Origin: Alteromonas sp. 5E99-2
Lineage (GTDB): Bacteria > Pseudomonadota > Gammaproteobacteria > Enterobacterales > Alteromonadaceae
Assembly (NCBI RefSeq): GCF_017368475.1
Contig: NZ_JAFNJE010000015.1
Span: 1-64,000, forward strand
Length of the DNA: 64,000 nucleotides
Reading direction: 5' to 3'
The position numbers and the translations under genes were made by a program. The notes below the pieces were generated by a model. That model was not told the origin of the DNA. It ran no database searches and saw only the letters and a list, made by a program, of their open reading frames with translations. Positions 1 through 9,006 of the stretch are shown in pieces; within the stretch, counting starts at the first letter, position 1; every line of letters begins with the position of its first letter.

Positions 1-2876
1 AGAATTAATGTTGGTGGCGCAGCGTCTACATCTAGTGCTGTATAGTTTGCTTGCACACCAAAGTTAGACCAAATTCCCGGTAGGAAATCAAAGAAGTATT
101 GGCCCGAAATTTCTAGACCCAAAATTTCTGCTTCTGCTTGATTGATTGACCCTTCGAAGAAGATTGGAATAGTATCGCCATCCAGTGTTATTGAGTCTAC
201 TTGAGTCGTCGCGTCATTTTGAATGACATTTTTTATATCTTTATAGAACAAAGATAATGCGAAAGAGTTCCCTGCTTCACCATACCACTCATATGACAAG
301 TCATAATTATTTGATGTGGTTGGCAATAAGTCAGGGTTGCCTCCGCGAATAGTAAAGCGACTAAAGCCCCCACCCGTTGCCGGAATTGTCGACACATCAA
401 CATCTGAGTCTGGGTCTAGCATAGGCCGAGTTAATCTACTTGTACCAGTTATAGTTTGAGAGGCGTTTAGATCTGCGATATTCGGTAATGTAAGCCCTCT
501 ACTGACCCCGAATCGAATTAAACTTGAGTCAGTTAAGTTTAATTTTAAGTTTAACGATGGTAATAAGTAGCTGTCGTCAATACCAACAGTCCGAAACTCA
601 GAATCTTGATTAAAGAAGGATACACCATTTGGTGCAAAGTCATTAATATCATCAAATGGTTCGACTTCTGGTATTGAATCATTTGGATCATCTGGGTCGA
701 TCGTCATGAAATTAAAGAATCCATCAGAGTCAATACTGACGTCGACAAACCTTAAGCCCGCATTCGCGTCAAGGTACATTCCATTGTTGAAATCTTTACT
801 TATATCTAAGCGAACATAAAAGTTGGTAACAGACTCACTTACTGTAGAAGTTTGATCATCAGTGTACTGCTCATTAAAGTTTTCATCTCGACGCTGATTA
901 CCTTCTGAGTCTGTGAAAGGGCTGAAGTTTGAATTAACTAAATCTGGCTCATTGAGTGCGAATTCAAAATATTCATCGTGATTTCTTAAAAATCGGGAGT
1001 TAGCATAAACGAATGAAGTATTGTCACCAGTGACCACGCCACCACGTTGGAAATCTGAAAAATCAACAATTTCAAAGGTATCTTCTGCATCAAACGCATT
1101 GAAGCGCGCTATACCACCGTTCCATGCTTGAGTTGCAGCTTGCCAATTTAGCGCAGCCTCTTGATACACTTGATCCCGCTCAGAGTGGCGTGCTCCAAAC
1201 TTTACAGATTTGAACCAGTCACTATTATCAAATTCATAGGTGAAATCAGCTCTTGCCGCAACACTATCCCCGTCACCATCTTGGAATTCGTCTGCAGCAA
1301 AACCATGGAAAGAACCTGCGGGGTCTGCAGTTGAAGTCGGAGTGGTGATTGGCTGTTGATTAACGCCTTGGTCAAATACTGCTGAGTCTTGTATTAAAGT
1401 TCCAGGAGAGACTGAAAACGACACCTCTGGGTCATCGATGTCTGGGCGTGTGAACACATCTAGGTTCGTAGAAGAACCAACCCAAAGAGAGCGGAATTGG
1501 AAATCAGACGTGGTTCGATGAATATCAAAGTCAGCCTTCCAATTGTCATCAATTTGCCATTGAACGTTAAGACTCAAATCGTCTGTGGTGGATTCGGTGG
1601 TTCTGCCTATACCCAAATTACCAATTCTGACACCTGGAGCGCCAAACCACGCATCTTGCTGAGAGGTAATATTACCTTCTTGAAATAAGCCTCCATCGAT
1701 AGGAACTAACTCATTACAAAAATCATTTGGTTCATCACCTGTATCACCACTTCCGCAACGAGGCACTCCCACAGATGTTGTAAACGGAGCTAAAACAATA
1801 TCAGAGCCTTGAACTGCATTGTCAGACACGGCTTGTTCAAATGCGAAACCGCCATCTTGTGCCTCAGTGGTTCTTTCTAATTCAAATGTTTCGTTGTCTA
1901 AGCGAAGGTACTTAGCTGTGACTTTTACTTTTTCATCGCTGCTGCGCCATTGGCCCGCTATATAAACACTTGAGCGCTCGCGGTCGACCTCTGTTGAGCG
2001 CAGTTGGAAGCCATTTACGATACCAACAGTTTGGCCTTCTTGTGGAATAACGCCGCCACTAAAGTCTTCTACATCAAAATCATTAAAGTTATCACCAGCG
2101 ACCGAGCCTACAGGCACAGGTAAAATAGCGCCCGATTGATAACCATTAAACAACGAATTGAGCTCAGAATAAGAGCCTGACACCAAAATACCAAATTCAC
2201 CGGCATCGGTTTTCCATCGGTTACTGACTAAAGCGCTAAATTGGGGAGAAGTATCTTCTCGCAAATCACTGTAGGTACCTTCAACAGAAACCACGCCATA
2301 CAGACCATCCTTATCGAAGGGATCTAATGTGCGCACGTTGATGGTTCCACCAATGCCACCTTCTGTAATATCAGAAGTTTGATTCTTATAGACATCTACA
2401 CCACCAATTAATTGAGGAGGGATAGACGCTAAATCTAAATCTCGAGCTCCATTTGCACTGAAGGCGTCTCGACCATTTAGTTCAACACGGTTAAAACCCA
2501 AGCCACGAACTAAGTTGCCTGAGCCTTCAGCTGATGGGAAATCGCCACCGTCTGAACCTATATCAAATTTAGTAACCGTAACCCCTGGTATTCTTGAAAG
2601 CGCTTCAGCTACGGATAAATCCGGTAGTGAGCTCGCGTCGGCTGCTGTAATAGAGTCGACAAAGGTACTGGCTTCGCGCTTTAGTTCGGCAGCAGAAGCA
2701 AGTGAGCCTCTTATTCCGGTTACTTCAATAACTTCAACTGACTCGTCGGTTGCAGCATTTTCTTCTGTAGTTTGTGCCACTGCATTGGAAGCAGCTATGC
2801 TTGTTATCAGTGCTGTGGTTCCGTAGAGAGCCGTTTTCACCGATGTGGCAATAAACGATTTCTTTTGTAAATTCAC
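1..2876 (-). CDS. TonB-dependent receptor, 3' end cut by window edge
   Basis: Outer-membrane TonB-dependent receptor of the TonB-Xanth-Caul kind. At least 958 codons are visible; the end of the barrel lies outside the window. The frame is open to base 1 and reads GVQANYTALDVDAAPPTLI there, a normal barrel strand. The GTG start at 2876 is chosen because GGAG (complement of 2885-2888) sits about 8 bases upstream and a signal peptide ending near AVAQT follows. Next come a TonB-box-like EVIEVTGIRGSL and plug-domain stretches such as DSITAADASSLPDLSVAEAL, RGLGFNRVELNG and GGTINVRT. This family usually imports oligosaccharides or other bulky ligands. It is divergent from the halogenase operon, an association common in Alteromonadales and Caulobacter polysaccharide loci. 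The ligand cannot be read from the sequence. Confidence 0.93.
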   Translation of the reverse strand, partial: MNLQKKSFIATSVKTALYGTTALITSIAASNAVAQTTEENAATDESVEVIEVTGIRGSLASAAELKREASTFVDSITAADASSLPDLSVAEALSRIPGVTVTKFDIGSDGGDFPSAEGSGNLVRGLGFNRVELNGRDAFSANGARDLDLASIPPQLIGGVDVYKNQTSDITEGGIGGTINVRTLDPFDKDGLYGVVSVEGTYSDLREDTSPQFSALVSNRWKTDAGEFGILVSGSYSELNSLFNGYQSGAILPVPVGSVAGDNFNDFDVEDFSGGVIPQEGQTVGIVNGFQLRSTEVDRERSSVYIAGQWRSSDEKVKVTAKYLRLDNETFELERTTEAQDGGFAFEQAVSDNAVQGSDIVLAPFTTSVGVPRCGSGDTGDEPNDFCNELVPIDGGLFQEGNITSQQDAWFGAPGVRIGNLGIGRTTESTTDDLSLNVQWQIDDNWKADFDIHRTTSDFQFRSLWVGSSTNLDVFTRPDIDDPEVSFSVSPGTLIQDSAVFDQGVNQQPITTPTSTADPAGSFHGFAADEFQDGDGDSVAARADFTYEFDNSDWFKSVKFGARHSERDQVYQEAALNWQAATQAWNGGIARFNAFDAEDTFEIVDFSDFQRGGVVTGDNTSFVYANSRFLRNHDEYFEFALNEPDLVNSNFSPFTDSEGNQRRDENFNEQYTDDQTSTVSESVTNFYVRLDISKDFNNGMYLDANAGLRFVDVSIDSDGFFNFMTIDPDDPNDSIPEVEPFDDINDFAPNGVSFFNQDSEFRTVGIDDSYLLPSLNLKLNLTDSSLIRFGVSRGLTLPNIADLNASQTITGTSRLTRPMLDPDSDVDVSTIPATGGGFSRFTIRGGNPDLLPTTSNNYDLSYEWYGEAGNSFALSLFYKDIKNVIQNDATTQVDSITLDGDTIPIFFEGSINQAEAEILGLEISGQYFFDFLPGIWSNFGVQANYTALDVDAAPPTLI

Positions 2877-3016
2877 TGTGTGTTCTCCAAGATATTTTAT
2901 CATAACATGACACTGAAAAAGCCAGAGCATGCTATAAACCGTAAAGTCATTTTGATGAATAGTTAACCACGTACATGTGCTAAAAATTCGTTCAAAAACC
3001 AGCAATATTAGTAGCT

Positions 3017-3026
3017 AAAGCGCTTT
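3017..3026. promoter_or_regulatory. AAAGCGCTTT palindrome, possible LacI-family operator
   Basis: A perfect 10-base palindrome AAAGCGCTTT lies in the 288-base divergent region between the TonB receptor and the first halogenase gene. A central CG with flanking A/T half-sites is the usual look of LacI/GalR-family operators that control sugar-utilisation loci. No LacI-family gene is present in the window, so the regulator assignment is inference. Confidence 0.35.
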
Positions 3027-3095
3027 CTCGGTGTTCCCAATAAAGAGTGATAAATGCACACTTTAGTGATATTATAGTTACTATTGTTTAATTGC

Positions 3096-3112
3096 TGTTA
3101 ATAAAATTAACA
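3096..3112. promoter_or_regulatory. TGTTAAT-N3-ATTAACA inverted repeat upstream of halogenase operon
   Basis: Perfect 7-base arms (TGTTAAT and ATTAACA) around a three-base centre, 53 bases before the ATG of the first halogenase gene. The placement suits a regulator site at the operon promoter. The stretch is AT-rich, so a chance origin is possible. Confidence 0.3.
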
Positions 3113-3164
3113 TTAATTTCATTAAATGGGAACAGTTTGACTGGGGTTAAGGTGGATTTCTATT

Positions 3165-4685
3165 ATGCGTGTGTGTATTTTAGGTGGCGGAACTGCCGGT
3201 TGGATGACAGCTGTAGCTATATCTAAAAAAATAAAAAATTGTTATAAATCAGTTGTTTTGGTTGGGTCTGAAGCTATAGGTACCGTTGGTGTTGGAGAGG
3301 CGACTTTACCTCATATACGGTTTTTTAATGACAATCTAGATATTCAAGAAAGCGCTTTCATGAGGGCGACAGAAGCCACCTTTAAGCTAGGAATTGAATT
3401 TTGTGACTGGGGTAAAGTCGGTCAGAGCTACATTCATCCCTTTGGCGATTTTGGAAAAGCGAGTCCCAAAGCTCCTTTTTATCAGCAGTGGCTGAAACTT
3501 TCTAATTATGGAGCTAACGACAGCTGTGGCGGCTTAGGGGAGTATGCATATGGCATTACATCTGCATCAAGAAACCGCTTTCAGTTGCCTTCAGATGGTA
3601 AGTCTGATTTACAGAAAGCCTTTGGTTATGCATACCAATTCGATTCATCTCTGTACGCTAAATTTCTCCGCGATTTGTCAGTAAAGAACGGTGTACAACG
3701 TATAGAAGGAAAAGTGGTGACCACTGATACGGATGAGAAATCCGGTAATGTAAACAGCATTACATTGGAAAGCGGGCAATGTGTTGAAGCTGACTTGTTT
3801 ATAGATTGTTCTGGGTTTCGAGGAGTGCTTATAGAGCAAGCCTTGCAATCTGGCTACCAAGATTGGTCAAGATGGCTACCCTGTAATCGCGCTGTGGCAG
3901 TACCATGCGAAAATAGAGGCGAGTTAAATCCTTTTACTCGGGCTACTGCTAGAAAAGCCGGATGGCAATGGCGTATCCCACTGCAACATAGAACGGGAAA
4001 TGGTCATGTATATTGGAATGAATTTATTTCTGATGATGAGGCGATATCTCAATTAATGGATAACCTAGATGGCCCAGCGCTAGCAGAACCTAAGCAATTG
4101 TTTTTTAAAACTGGCAGGCGGAATCATTTTTGGAAAAATAATGTCGTGGCAATTGGATTATCAGCGGGGTTTTTAGAGCCACTAGAATCCACCTCAATTC
4201 ATCTCATTCAAGAAGGAATAACGAATTTGATCGAGCTGTTTCCTGTTGATGGTAATACGGAGTTAGATGCACAGGAGTACAATCAAAGAATGTCGCTGCA
4301 ATATGAGCGGGTGAGAGATTTCCTGCTATTGCACTATGTTGCCAATGAACGAGATGACAGTGATATGTGGCGCTATTTTAGGTCTATGACGTTACCTGAT
4401 AGCTTACAAGAGAAAATGGATTTATGGCTACGTCGGGGCTACATCCAAAAGTATGAATTTGGTGCGTTTTTGCCAGCAAGTTGGGTCGCTGTGATGTTGG
4501 GGCAAAACATGATCCCGTCTAATTATGACCCTAGAGTGGATAAAATGAATATAGATGAATTAACCGCTCACGCTGTACATATGCGAAATGACATTGCGAT
4601 GTCGGTAAATGCCGCTAAATCTCATAAAGAGTTTATTGATTCAATTGGCGCTGCCTCTCATTCTAAGCCGCTAAGAGTAGGTTAA
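3165..4685 (+). CDS. flavin-dependent tryptophan halogenase family protein (first of three)
   Basis: FAD-dependent halogenase-family protein (Trp_halogenase, PrnA/RebH-like), 506 aa, cytoplasmic. The FAD-binding GGGTAGWM is at residues 7-14 and GVGEAT at 42-47. The Lys matching PrnA Lys79 is K74 (in TFKLGIEF), WQWRIP at 267-272 is the family WxWxIP motif, and LEPLEST holds the expected catalytic Glu at E341. All catalytic signatures are present, so halogenation of an aromatic or other substrate with FADH2 supplied in trans is plausible. Such genes beside TonB receptors in marine bacteria often have no characterised substrate. AAGGTGG lies about 10 bases before the ATG. First gene of a three-gene operon, with 2 bases before the next start. 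Confidence 0.9.
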   Translation: MRVCILGGGTAGWMTAVAISKKIKNCYKSVVLVGSEAIGTVGVGEATLPHIRFFNDNLDIQESAFMRATEATFKLGIEFCDWGKVGQSYIHPFGDFGKASPKAPFYQQWLKLSNYGANDSCGGLGEYAYGITSASRNRFQLPSDGKSDLQKAFGYAYQFDSSLYAKFLRDLSVKNGVQRIEGKVVTTDTDEKSGNVNSITLESGQCVEADLFIDCSGFRGVLIEQALQSGYQDWSRWLPCNRAVAVPCENRGELNPFTRATARKAGWQWRIPLQHRTGNGHVYWNEFISDDEAISQLMDNLDGPALAEPKQLFFKTGRRNHFWKNNVVAIGLSAGFLEPLESTSIHLIQEGITNLIELFPVDGNTELDAQEYNQRMSLQYERVRDFLLLHYVANERDDSDMWRYFRSMTLPDSLQEKMDLWLRRGYIQKYEFGAFLPASWVAVMLGQNMIPSNYDPRVDKMNIDELTAHAVHMRNDIAMSVNAAKSHKEFIDSIGAASHSKPLRVG

Positions 4686-4687
4686 CT

Positions 4688-6091
4688 GTGGAAATACAAA
4701 AAACTCGCCTTGTTGTTGTTGGTAATAGTTTTGCAGCAAGCCAATGTGTTGTTGCACTGCTCAACGAGCTGCCTAGCTCATTCGAAATCGTTTGGGTGAG
4801 GCCGACAGGAAAAGCAAAAAGTGACGAAATGTACGGCAGTATAACGTCGCCAGAAGCTTATAAATTTAATATCAATGTAAACTGTACTGAGCCGGATCTT
4901 TTGTTGAAAACGGGAACCAGTTTCTCATTTGGTACAGGGTTTGTTGAATGGGGGCAGCAAAAGCACCAGTGGATGCAGTGTTTTCACCTTCCCTTTCATG
5001 CCGAAGCTGGCGTGTATTTCCATCATTTTATGACTCGGCATAATGCCAATCTTAGCGATTACCTTATCAGTGCGCAGGCCGCTAAACTCGGTCGTTTCGC
5101 TCACCCACCCTCGGATAACCCAAATTCTGCGTTGTCTAGAGCGGAATACGGGTATCATTTTGACCCATTAGAATGGTCTGAGCTGTTTTATGGTTATGCC
5201 ACTCGACAAGATGTAAATATCATTGAAAGTGCCGTCACTTCAGTTCAGGTGGTCGATGGCAATATCGCATCGATATTATTGAACAATGAGACAAAAATAA
5301 CCGCAGATTTATTTATTGATTGTAGTGGTTCAAAAAGTTATTTGTTGTCTGAACTCAATGGTAAAAGATATGTTCAGCGACAAGTTCAAGCTACAAGCAC
5401 GCGCCAAGCGGTAGCCCAGACTGGCCCTTCTTATCGTCAGGTTAGAGGAAGGGCTGATGGATGGGAGAGTATTACCCCCCTTCAAAATTGCAATTTACAT
5501 TTTTCACAAAAAGCACTGAATGGCGATGTTCACAAAGGGTATCGCCCATATAGCCTTGGGCACAATGAAAAGGCTTGGATTGGGAATTGTGTGGGAATAG
5601 GCCATTCAGCATATATGCTAGAGCCTGTCACTCACGGGCCTTATACACTTTTGATGAAGGATATAGAGCGATTGCTTGAGCTTGTTCCTTTGGGGAGGGT
5701 ATTAGAAGTAGAAAGTAAAGAATACAACCGACGGTATTTGAATGATATTGAACACGGACTGTTATTCCACAAGGCGTTGTACCATGATCAATATGATGTG
5801 GGGTATTCTGTTTGTGAAAAATTAGCGCGAAAACTAACTCAATTTAATCATAGAGGGATCGTAGCTAGTTTTGATTTGGAGCCCTTTAATGCCCAAGATT
5901 GGACAATACTTCATGCAGGGGTAGCAAGAACACCTAACAATTACGATCAATTAGCTGATCAAGTTAGTGAAAAAGATATGGCAGCCAAGCTAACTACAAT
6001 GAAAAAAGGCATAGTACATTTAGCTAAGCAAATGCCACCCCATCATTTATATATCACCAAGTTAAAGCAGCACTTGCGAGGTCTACAATGA
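4688..6091 (+). CDS. degenerate halogenase-family protein lacking FAD and catalytic motifs
   Basis: 467 aa, GTG start 2 bases after the first halogenase stop. It is related to its neighbours over its length: DCSG at 211-214, CVGIG near 301, and shared segments such as EYGYHFDPLEW. The signature residues are gone. The FAD motif GGGTAGW is replaced by VGNSFAAS (11-18). The catalytic Lys position is Ser80 (SFSFGTGFVEW against TFKLGIEFRDW). WxWxIP reads WESITP (259-264). LEPLES reads LEPVTH (311-316), so the catalytic Glu becomes Thr315. The reading frame is intact and its stop overlaps the next ATG, arguing against simple decay. A non-catalytic partner or a changed reaction is possible; function unknown. 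Confidence 0.85.
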   Translation: MEIQKTRLVVVGNSFAASQCVVALLNELPSSFEIVWVRPTGKAKSDEMYGSITSPEAYKFNINVNCTEPDLLLKTGTSFSFGTGFVEWGQQKHQWMQCFHLPFHAEAGVYFHHFMTRHNANLSDYLISAQAAKLGRFAHPPSDNPNSALSRAEYGYHFDPLEWSELFYGYATRQDVNIIESAVTSVQVVDGNIASILLNNETKITADLFIDCSGSKSYLLSELNGKRYVQRQVQATSTRQAVAQTGPSYRQVRGRADGWESITPLQNCNLHFSQKALNGDVHKGYRPYSLGHNEKAWIGNCVGIGHSAYMLEPVTHGPYTLLMKDIERLLELVPLGRVLEVESKEYNRRYLNDIEHGLLFHKALYHDQYDVGYSVCEKLARKLTQFNHRGIVASFDLEPFNAQDWTILHAGVARTPNNYDQLADQVSEKDMAAKLTTMKKGIVHLAKQMPPHHLYITKLKQHLRGLQ

Positions 6092-7602
6092 CAGCGAATA
6101 AACGAATTCAGCATATTGCCATTGTCGGCGGAGGCACTGCGGGTTGGATGACTGCTGCTGCGTTATCCCGAGTGCTGTTACCTGAAAACGTGAAAATTAC
6201 ACTGATTGAGTCTGAGCAAATAGGCACCATAGGAGTTGGCGAAGCAACCATTCCTGATGTTGCTAACTTTAATCGGATGTTGGGAATAAATGAAGCGGCC
6301 TTCATGAAGGCGACGAACGGGACATTTAAGCTAGGTATTGAGTTTCGCGATTGGGGAAAAATTGGCGACAGTTACTTCCACCCTTTTGGTGAACATGGCG
6401 TTGCGATGAATGGGATTGATTTTCACCAGTATTGGTTACATTCCAGAGAACAGGGTAACCCTAAACCTCTAGAAGATTACAGTATTTGTGCGGTGGCAGC
6501 GCAACAAGGGAAATTTTCGCCTCCTGATAATAATCCCAGATCGGTTATGTCTCATTTACGCTACGCTTATCATTTCGATGCTACAGCCTATGCAAGTTTT
6601 TTGCGTCAATACGCAGAAAAGAATGGAGTCATTCGCGTTGAAGGTAAAGTTGAACAAGTGGGGGTGAGCAGTGAGTCTGGTAATATCAGCCATGTTCTCT
6701 TAGACGATGGTCGTTGCTTAGACGCTGATTTCTTTTTCGATTGTTCGGGGTTTCGCGCCTTACTTTTAGAGAAAACCTTGGGTGTTAAGTTTCATGATTG
6801 GAGCCACTGGCTGCCTTGTAACAGTGCTCAAGCTGTTGCAACAGAGCGAACTGAACCCTTGCTTCCTTATACCGTTTCAACAGCGAAAAGCGCAGGATGG
6901 CAGTGGCGTATTCCCACTCAACATCGCACTGGAAATGGTCATATTTATTGTACTGACTTTATGTCTGATGACGCTGCACATGATGTGTTATTGGCGGGGT
7001 TAGATGCGAAACCTACGACAGAGCCAAGAACGATCCGCTTTAAAACCGGATATCGCAATGAATTATGGAATAAGAATTGTGTGGGGATCGGATTAGCTGG
7101 AGGGTTTTTAGAGCCTTTAGAATCCACATCGATTTTTCTTATTCAGCAAGGCATTACTCGCTTTATTTCTTTGTATCCGAGCGGTGATATTTCCCCTGTG
7201 GTGCGAGATGAATACAATCGGTTAATGACTCGGGAGTTCCATCAAGTTAGAGACTTTATCATTTTGCATTATAAAGCGACAACGAGAGACGATTCTGAAT
7301 TTTGGAATTACTGCCGCACTATGTCTATTCCAGATAGTTTGCAGCAAAAAATTGATTTATTTAAAGCGGGTGGCCGCGTGTTTAGAGATTCAGACGAACT
7401 GTTTTCTAGGCCAAGTTGGATTGCGGTTATGCTGGGACAAAATATTATTCCCAATTTTAGCGACCCTATTTTGTCAGGAATACCTGCCGAGCAAATTGCA
7501 CAAAGCTTAGGCTCGATGAATCAGGCGATGAAACAAACCGTAGCAGGGTTACCAACTCATACAGATTTTGTTGCTAAACATGTGAGAGGAAATGATTTAT
7601 AA
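6088..7602 (+). CDS. flavin-dependent tryptophan halogenase family protein (third of three)
   Basis: 504 aa halogenase-family protein with a full motif set: GGGTAGW at 14-20, GVGEAT at 49-54, catalytic Lys K81, WQWRIP at 271-276, and LEPLEST with Glu at E345. It is closer to the first gene (3165) than to the middle one. The ATG overlaps the previous stop as ATGA, which suggests translational coupling. A hairpin terminator follows directly, so the operon ends here. The halide and substrate are unknown; the flavin reductase normally needed is not encoded nearby. Confidence 0.9.
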   Translation: MTANKRIQHIAIVGGGTAGWMTAAALSRVLLPENVKITLIESEQIGTIGVGEATIPDVANFNRMLGINEAAFMKATNGTFKLGIEFRDWGKIGDSYFHPFGEHGVAMNGIDFHQYWLHSREQGNPKPLEDYSICAVAAQQGKFSPPDNNPRSVMSHLRYAYHFDATAYASFLRQYAEKNGVIRVEGKVEQVGVSSESGNISHVLLDDGRCLDADFFFDCSGFRALLLEKTLGVKFHDWSHWLPCNSAQAVATERTEPLLPYTVSTAKSAGWQWRIPTQHRTGNGHIYCTDFMSDDAAHDVLLAGLDAKPTTEPRTIRFKTGYRNELWNKNCVGIGLAGGFLEPLESTSIFLIQQGITRFISLYPSGDISPVVRDEYNRLMTREFHQVRDFIILHYKATTRDDSEFWNYCRTMSIPDSLQQKIDLFKAGGRVFRDSDELFSRPSWIAVMLGQNIIPNFSDPILSGIPAEQIAQSLGSMNQAMKQTVAGLPTHTDFVAKHVRGNDL

Positions 7603-7624
7603 GCCGCAGTTGTTGCGGCTTTTT
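7601..7624 (+). terminator. intrinsic terminator of the halogenase operon
   Basis: Stem AAGCCGCA (7601-7608) pairs with TGCGGCTT (7614-7621) around GTTGT and is followed by a T run. It overlaps the last stop codon and separates the operon from the convergent YHS gene. Confidence 0.85.
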
Positions 7625-7636
7625 AAATAGGATTAC

Positions 7637-8089
7637 TTACTTAGTTAAGTCGACTAAATCAGGGTAGTTTTTATCAGCATCAATGATAAATTCAGCCTGT
7701 TTTTTCTCCCATTTTTTCTGTACGCCGGCACTGTAGTTTAAGTAAAGCTTACCTTTATCTATAGTGAAAATATCGGGGTCGATTCCGTAAAAGTTACCCG
7801 CTGCCATTGCATATGCACAGTAGCCACCATATTGGGGAGCATACTTTTCAGGGTTCTCATCAAACAGCGCTTTGTGCTCGGCTGATGAAAAATACCAATC
7901 TGCACCACGCCATTGACTGGTGTATTTTTCAGACCCTTTGGTGGCTTTGTTCTGAGTAAAATAAGCCACAGTATCGTAACCATAAATGGCTTTGTTATTG
8001 AACGTTCCTGTTTCTATCGCATCTTTGGCAAACACATTAAATGATAACAGCGCGAATGTTGTAATGAGTACAGCGACGATTTTTTGCAT
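7637..8089 (-). CDS. exported YHS domain-containing protein
   Basis: 150 aa with an N-terminal signal peptide (about 1-21, ending FNVFA) and a YHS-type domain. The core is YGYDTVAYFTQNKATKG, then WYFSSAEHKALFDENPEKYAPQYGGYCAYAM, given here in overlapping parts: YFSSAEHKALFDENPEKY and APQYGGYCAYAM. YHS domains are thought to bind metal, but the periplasmic version has no firm function. The start is well supported: GGAGGAATTCCT directly precedes the ATG. Transcribed towards the halogenase operon and divergently from ompR. Confidence 0.85.
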   Translation of the reverse strand: MQKIVAVLITTFALLSFNVFAKDAIETGTFNNKAIYGYDTVAYFTQNKATKGSEKYTSQWRGADWYFSSAEHKALFDENPEKYAPQYGGYCAYAMAAGNFYGIDPDIFTIDKGKLYLNYSAGVQKKWEKKQAEFIIDADKNYPDLVDLTK

Positions 8090-8271
8090 AGGAATTCCTC
8101 CGTAAAACGTTTATCTAACTGAATAAAACCCGATAAATCGAGACTTTCTTTCAGCGAATACACTGTTTGTAACATTATTTTAGGGGTAAACCCATTGTTA
8201 AAGTATAAGTTTTCTTTTTTAAGAATACACTTATCGTTATAGTTAATAAGAATAAATTGAGGGTGATGCTT

Positions 8272-8994
8272 ATGGGACATGAAACGTCTAAAATCTTGGT
8301 TGTTGATGATGATATGCGTTTGCGTAGTTTACTTGAGCGCTATTTAGTCGAGCAGGGCTTTCAAGTAAGAACAGCCGCTAATTCAGAGCAAATGGACAGA
8401 CTGTTAGAGCGAGAAAACTTTCATCTTATGGTACTTGATCTCATGTTACCGGGTGAGGATGGTTTGTCTATTTGTCGTCGTTTACGTAACAAAGAAAACG
8501 AGTTGCCAATCATTATGCTTACTGCAAAAGGCGATGAAGTCGACCGTATTATTGGTTTAGAAATGGGCGCAGATGATTATCTCCCTAAACCATTCAACCC
8601 TAGAGAGCTATTAGCTAGAGCAAAAGCGGTATTGCGAAGAAAGTCAGTAGAGGCACCTGGAGCACCATCTCAGGAAGAGCAATTGGTTAAGTTTGGTAAG
8701 TACTCACTTAATTTGGCGACTAGAGAAATGTTTAGTGGCGACCAGCCACTCACTTTAACAAGTGGTGAATTTGCGGTTTTGAAATCACTAGTAACCCACC
8801 CTAGAGAACCGTTATCTCGTGACAAGCTAATGAATTTAGCGAGAGGTAGAGATTACAGTGCCCTTGAGCGCAGTATTGATGTTCAAGTTTCAAGGCTTCG
8901 CCGTATGCTAGAAGTTGACCCTGCAAACCCGCGTTATATACAAACTGTATGGGGTTTGGGTTATGTTTTTGTGCCCGACGGTGAATTGAAATAA
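8272..8994 (+). CDS. ompR: osmolarity response regulator OmpR
   Basis: 240 aa OmpR/PhoB-class response regulator, nearly collinear with E. coli OmpR. The receiver domain (about 1-120) has acidic residues DDD near 12-14, phosphoacceptor D56 in VLDLMLPGEDGLS, and K in PKPFNPRELLAR. The winged-helix domain (about 135-235) contains SRDKLMNLARGRDYSALERS and ends WGLGYVFVPDG. A frame from TTG at 8257 is open, but ATG 8272 has GAGGG (8259-8263) at good spacing and matches the family start. Paired with envZ 12 bases downstream. It would respond to envelope or osmotic signals and control porin-like genes. Confidence 0.96.
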   Translation: MGHETSKILVVDDDMRLRSLLERYLVEQGFQVRTAANSEQMDRLLERENFHLMVLDLMLPGEDGLSICRRLRNKENELPIIMLTAKGDEVDRIIGLEMGADDYLPKPFNPRELLARAKAVLRRKSVEAPGAPSQEEQLVKFGKYSLNLATREMFSGDQPLTLTSGEFAVLKSLVTHPREPLSRDKLMNLARGRDYSALERSIDVQVSRLRRMLEVDPANPRYIQTVWGLGYVFVPDGELK

Positions 8995-9006
8995 GGTAAA
9001 AATTGA

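Noticed and set aside
2515-2826. Plus-strand open frame of 103 codons inside the TonB receptor
   Set aside because: Antisense shadow of the receptor plug region, which has strong protein motifs on the minus strand.
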